Positions 60,647-64,000 of a stretch of 64,000 bases of DNA are shown piece after piece; positions within the stretch are counted from its first letter, which is position 1, and each line of letters opens with the position of its first letter. The DNA is taken from positions 16,546 to 80,545 of the forward strand of contig JAHHIB010000022.1 of assembly GCA_019359075.1 (NCBI GenBank), given 5' to 3'. The notes beneath the pieces were generated by a model that was not told the origin of the DNA, did not search any database, and was given only the letters and a program-made list of their open reading frames with translations. The position numbers and the translations under genes were made by a program. This DNA comes from Kalymmatonema hyalinum WJT4-NPBG1. GTDB taxonomy: Bacteria; Cyanobacteriota; Cyanobacteriia; Cyanobacteriales; Nostocaceae.

Positions 60647-61120
60647 TCACGCTTGACTTTCTTCTGACTGGCTGCTTGTTTTAGGAAGCAGTTGTAGGAA
60701 TCTGTCAATGTCTGCGAAAGCAGCTACAGAGTTATTCAAGGCACTATTCGTGTTACCCACATCAGCAGCTTGGTCGATTTTAATCAGGTGATCCAATAAA
60801 TCACGCACTAACTCACGCCCTGCTGCTTGGTCTTTAGGGAACAGATTGGATGTGATGTAGTTCATCGACAGCCTGGCTTCTGCCATAGGACCGTGTGTGA
60901 AATTTCTGACCTTGATCCACTGTCTGGTTTGGATCAGGTTTTCCAGTTCTTGTGAGCGATCGCGTACAGCCTGAATTTCAGGAGTATATTCCTGAATTTT
61001 CACCACTTGAGCTTGTGTGTACGTTGGAGGTGGTGTTGCGACGCTAGGACCGCCACAACTAATGAGAAATGTTGCCAACAATACCAGAATGAATGACAAA
61101 ATTGAGCGTTGACGCGGCAT
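60647..61120 (-). CDS. psbQ: Photosystem II protein PsbQ (lipoprotein)
   Basis: Lipobox LISCGG; QTRQWIKVRNFTHGPMAEARLSMNYITSNLFPKDQAAGRELVRDLLDHLIKIDQAA. Confidence 0.93.
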   Translation of the reverse strand: MPRQRSILSFILVLLATFLISCGGPSVATPPPTYTQAQVVKIQEYTPEIQAVRDRSQELENLIQTRQWIKVRNFTHGPMAEARLSMNYITSNLFPKDQAAGRELVRDLLDHLIKIDQAADVGNTNSALNNSVAAFADIDRFLQLLPKTSSQSEESQA

Positions 61121-61549
61121 AAGCTGAACTTATTTACTTGCCAATTATCAGTGTCATTTTAGATCGCTAGGGTATTTTCTCGTGCTTGCTAGCGAGGGAT
61201 TTTGCTGAAAATCCTCTATCTTCACTTGATATTTTGCCTCGAACGGATATTTTCAGTATCTTTTCTAAAAATATTAAGTACAATTACTTAATATAGCCAT
61301 ACCAGTTTCAAAACCGCTGAATTAAGATTTTTGGACGAGTGGTTAACCGCATGAGTTTTGATAGGAAGGCAGGTGAGCGCAAAGAGCGCTCAATACTACG
61401 AAATCAGACAACCATCATAATTCATGCGATAGACCACTAGTTGCTAACTTAAAGAAGTCTTGATAAGCTGAAAGCCAAACACGTCAAGCCTTATAGCGGT
61501 TTTTCTGTCGTCACACAAAGTCAGCCGAAACAACATAGGAGCATTTTTC

Positions 61550-62005
61550 GTGAACGCATCTGAGATGGCAACAAACCTTGAATTCGCCAGCAAGATTGCT
61601 ACGGTAGTAAATTTATTCAAATTTGAGTTTCCAGATGCCAGATCGGATCTCAAACCTTGGAAAAATGACCCGCAAACCAGGGAGTTAGTCGATCCAGATT
61701 CTATAGACATAGGTTTTCACTTTCCTGGTATCAGTAAATCCTGGCAAAGCCGCAGTATACTAATTCAAATCCGTTTTTATCAAGACCCCTTAAACGGTTC
61801 ACGTCGTGCAATAGGTGTGGAAGCCGCTGGGTTCAACCATCTTGGTGAACAGTGGCGGCTTTCTACAGTGGAAAACTGGAATTTTGTTGGTGCATCTGAA
61901 CCTTCCCCACAGATAGGGGAAAAGCTTAAACAGTTTTGTCAGCAGACACTAGAAATTTTTAACTCTGATTCGGTAACTGTCACGGATGATAATTCTGAAT
62001 CATGA
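61550..62005 (+). CDS. Conserved hypothetical protein
   Basis: 151-aa ORF, coherent composition, no recognised domain. Confidence 0.65.
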   Translation: MNASEMATNLEFASKIATVVNLFKFEFPDARSDLKPWKNDPQTRELVDPDSIDIGFHFPGISKSWQSRSILIQIRFYQDPLNGSRRAIGVEAAGFNHLGEQWRLSTVENWNFVGASEPSPQIGEKLKQFCQQTLEIFNSDSVTVTDDNSES

Positions 62006-62032
62006 AATATACAGGAATTTCCGAATTTTGAT

Positions 62033-62458
62033 TTATAGTGCATCGTTTTTAGCTGTGTTGCAGCTACCGTCAACACAATACACAGATTTATAGGTACTGG
62101 AACGCTTGCCAAAAATGGTGTAACGGTTATCGCGGATTTGTTCGTAAACCTGGTCGCCCATCCACTTTACCCCAGGTAAAGCGCGATATGCATCCACAAA
62201 TACACTCCCTAAAGGTAACAGCCGTCCAATTTCCTCAGCCGCCGCACTGCCTTGCCAGCGTCTTTCTGGTGCATCCGCATCAATGAGAATCATACCAAGC
62301 TCACAATCTTGCGGTGTAATTCCCCACCGTTTGATAGTTGCCTCATCTTGCATGGGGGCGTAGCGAAACAGTTGTCCTTGGTCAAGGTTCTCCAGCAATT
62401 GCACACTGGTGACACAGAGATTACAATTCCCGTCGTAGATAACAAAGTAACTCATCAA
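62033..62458 (-). CDS. DCC-family (DUF393) thiol-disulfide oxidoreductase
   Basis: FVIYDGNCNLCVTSVQLLENLDQGQLFRYAPMQ. Confidence 0.92.
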   Translation of the reverse strand: MMSYFVIYDGNCNLCVTSVQLLENLDQGQLFRYAPMQDEATIKRWGITPQDCELGMILIDADAPERRWQGSAAAEEIGRLLPLGSVFVDAYRALPGVKWMGDQVYEQIRDNRYTIFGKRSSTYKSVYCVDGSCNTAKNDAL

Positions 62459-62587
62459 AGTCGCAAATTATTTTGAACGCTTAGTGTGTTAATATTTTAA
62501 ACATTAAACATTTTGCTTTTAAAGACAACCATCTAGGGTATAAAAAAAGTCAGCAAAGGTTAAAGCTTAAAAGCAATCGTTTCTGGA

Positions 62588-63508
62588 GTGAGAGCGATGC
62601 CAATAGAGGAAATCATAAATATTGATTTTACTCAGGAAGATGCCTGTTCACAAATTCTTCCGCGATCGCCCCTTGCGTCCAGTTACCATGCCAACTGGGA
62701 TGGTATCCGCTTGGATCATCATCAACAGCCAGCTTTTGAGACACCAGAACATACTCCTCAACAGCACGTCATCGGTGTAAGCCTGACAAAACAGTCTGTT
62801 AAAGCAGAACGGGTCTTGAATGGACACGTTCAGCATGAGTGTATCAAATACGGCGATGTTGCAGTCGTTCCAGCAAACAGCTACCACAAAAGCAGTTGGG
62901 AGTTAGAATCTGAATTTTTAGTCCTGAGTTTAGAAAAAACTTTATTTGCCCGTGCTGCCTACGATTCAGTCTATTTGCAACAGATGGAGATTATACCACA
63001 TTTTGCTGCCGCAGACCCGCTGATTCAGCAAATTGGACTGGCGCTACACTCAGAACTGGAATCAGATGGCAAAGGTAGCCGTGTCTACATCGAATCTCTC
63101 GCAACCACCCTCTGCATTCATTTACTAAAGCACTATTCTGCAGCTTCCGCTAAGATTGCCACACATTCCGATTCCGAAGGGCTTTCGCGTTTGAAGTTGC
63201 AGCAAACAATTGAGTATATCAATCAAAACTTAGAAAAAGATTTAGGCTTGGCTGAAATTGCCACTGCTGTGGGAATGAGTATGTATTATTTCTCACGCTT
63301 ATTTAAACAATCAACTGGTTTTTCGCCGCATCAATACGTGATGAATTGCAGAATAGAGAAAGCAAAAAGGTTGTTGGCTAAAACAGAAGAAGCAATAGAC
63401 CAAATCTGCGAGCAAGTAGGTTTTCAGAGTCAAAGCCACTTCACAAATGTCTTTCGTAAGCTCATAGGTACAACACCTAACGCTTATAGAAAACAGGTGA
63501 AAATTTAG
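62588..63508 (+). CDS. AraC family transcriptional regulator
   Basis: C-terminal AraC HTH: LAEIATAVGMSMYYFSRLFKQSTGFSPHQYVMNCRIEKAKRLL...QVGFQSQSHFTNVFRKLIGTTPNAYRK. Confidence 0.95.
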   Translation: MRAMPIEEIINIDFTQEDACSQILPRSPLASSYHANWDGIRLDHHQQPAFETPEHTPQQHVIGVSLTKQSVKAERVLNGHVQHECIKYGDVAVVPANSYHKSSWELESEFLVLSLEKTLFARAAYDSVYLQQMEIIPHFAAADPLIQQIGLALHSELESDGKGSRVYIESLATTLCIHLLKHYSAASAKIATHSDSEGLSRLKLQQTIEYINQNLEKDLGLAEIATAVGMSMYYFSRLFKQSTGFSPHQYVMNCRIEKAKRLLAKTEEAIDQICEQVGFQSQSHFTNVFRKLIGTTPNAYRKQVKI

Positions 63509-64000
63509 CTTTAGTCAGTTTTGGGTGATGTGTTAGTGCTAGTTAAACCAGGATGAGCGTTGCATGATTCAATTGTACAGAGACTAATTCTCGGTCATTC
63601 GTGGCACATTAGTGTTGTCATAACTAATTGATGTGGCTTGAGGCATTGAGCCTTTGAATTCTGCATACTACGGAAATAGAGGCTCTTAAATCAGTTATCA
63701 GTCCTGAGTCCTGAGTCCTGAGTCAGTCAGGCGGGCGCTTTGGGGGATGCGCTCACCGCCACCAACGCCTATGCCTACGGCACGTCTGACGACGAACGGT
63801 GCTCTTGGTGTGGTGTTTCCCCCAAGGATTTAACTCGACACTGCGGCTGGTACTGTTCACTGTTAAAGCTAATCACCCAAGTTGCGGGTTATCTGAGTTC
63901 GAGCGCTTCGCAGTCTGAGATTAATGCGATCGCCAATGCCAATTTAGCGGTTGCGCAGAGCGCAACCGTCACTCAGAGTTAGTTCCAATGAAGAGTCTTA

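Noticed and set aside
63740-63982. 80-aa ORF MGDALTATNAYAYGTSDDERCSWCGVSPKDL...
   Set aside because: N-terminus derives from repeat-like DNA and the ORF is near the window edge; possible small Cys-containing protein but not supportable here.

Overview
64-kb window from a cyanobacterial chromosome. The evidence is HIP1-like GCGATCGC sites throughout, PsbQ, HemJ, GUN4, DUF2949 and nif genes; heterocyst-forming Nostocales is the likely group. Main content: (i) a nif accessory operon, nifP/cysE - two small conserved ORFs - an unannotated 42-aa ORF - nifV - nifZ - nifT, followed by a [2Fe-2S] protein; (ii) two large, translationally coupled hybrid PAS histidine kinases, the first with a ribbon-helix-helix-like N-terminus; (iii) a signalling/redox region with two paralogous cyclic-nucleotide-binding-domain histidine kinases, GUN4, a Phd/VapC toxin-antitoxin pair, a GNAT gene carrying an in-frame dispersed repeat, and a response-regulator/TrxR-like flavoprotein that lacks the TrxR CxxC; (iv) a minus-strand array of SDRs and other oxidoreductases; (v) an RND efflux pair; (vi) an orphan nifH next to a 34-bp perfect palindrome and an IS6-type relic; (vii) housekeeping/photosynthesis genes (hemJ, psbQ) and an AraC regulator. 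The most unusual signal is a diverged ~280-bp inverted repeat (about 116-395 and 2575-2863). Each arm carries three TGTACTCA boxes and three G-rich AGTATTT iterons at 22-23 bp spacing; one arm lies directly upstream of nifP. Several gene relics below the ORF-track threshold were found by reading frames by eye: a zf-UBP fragment, an SDR with an internal deletion, a truncated Phd antitoxin, an IS6 transposase fragment and an epimerase tail. No rRNA, convincing tRNA or CRISPR array was seen. All assignments are from reading the sequence; no database search was run.
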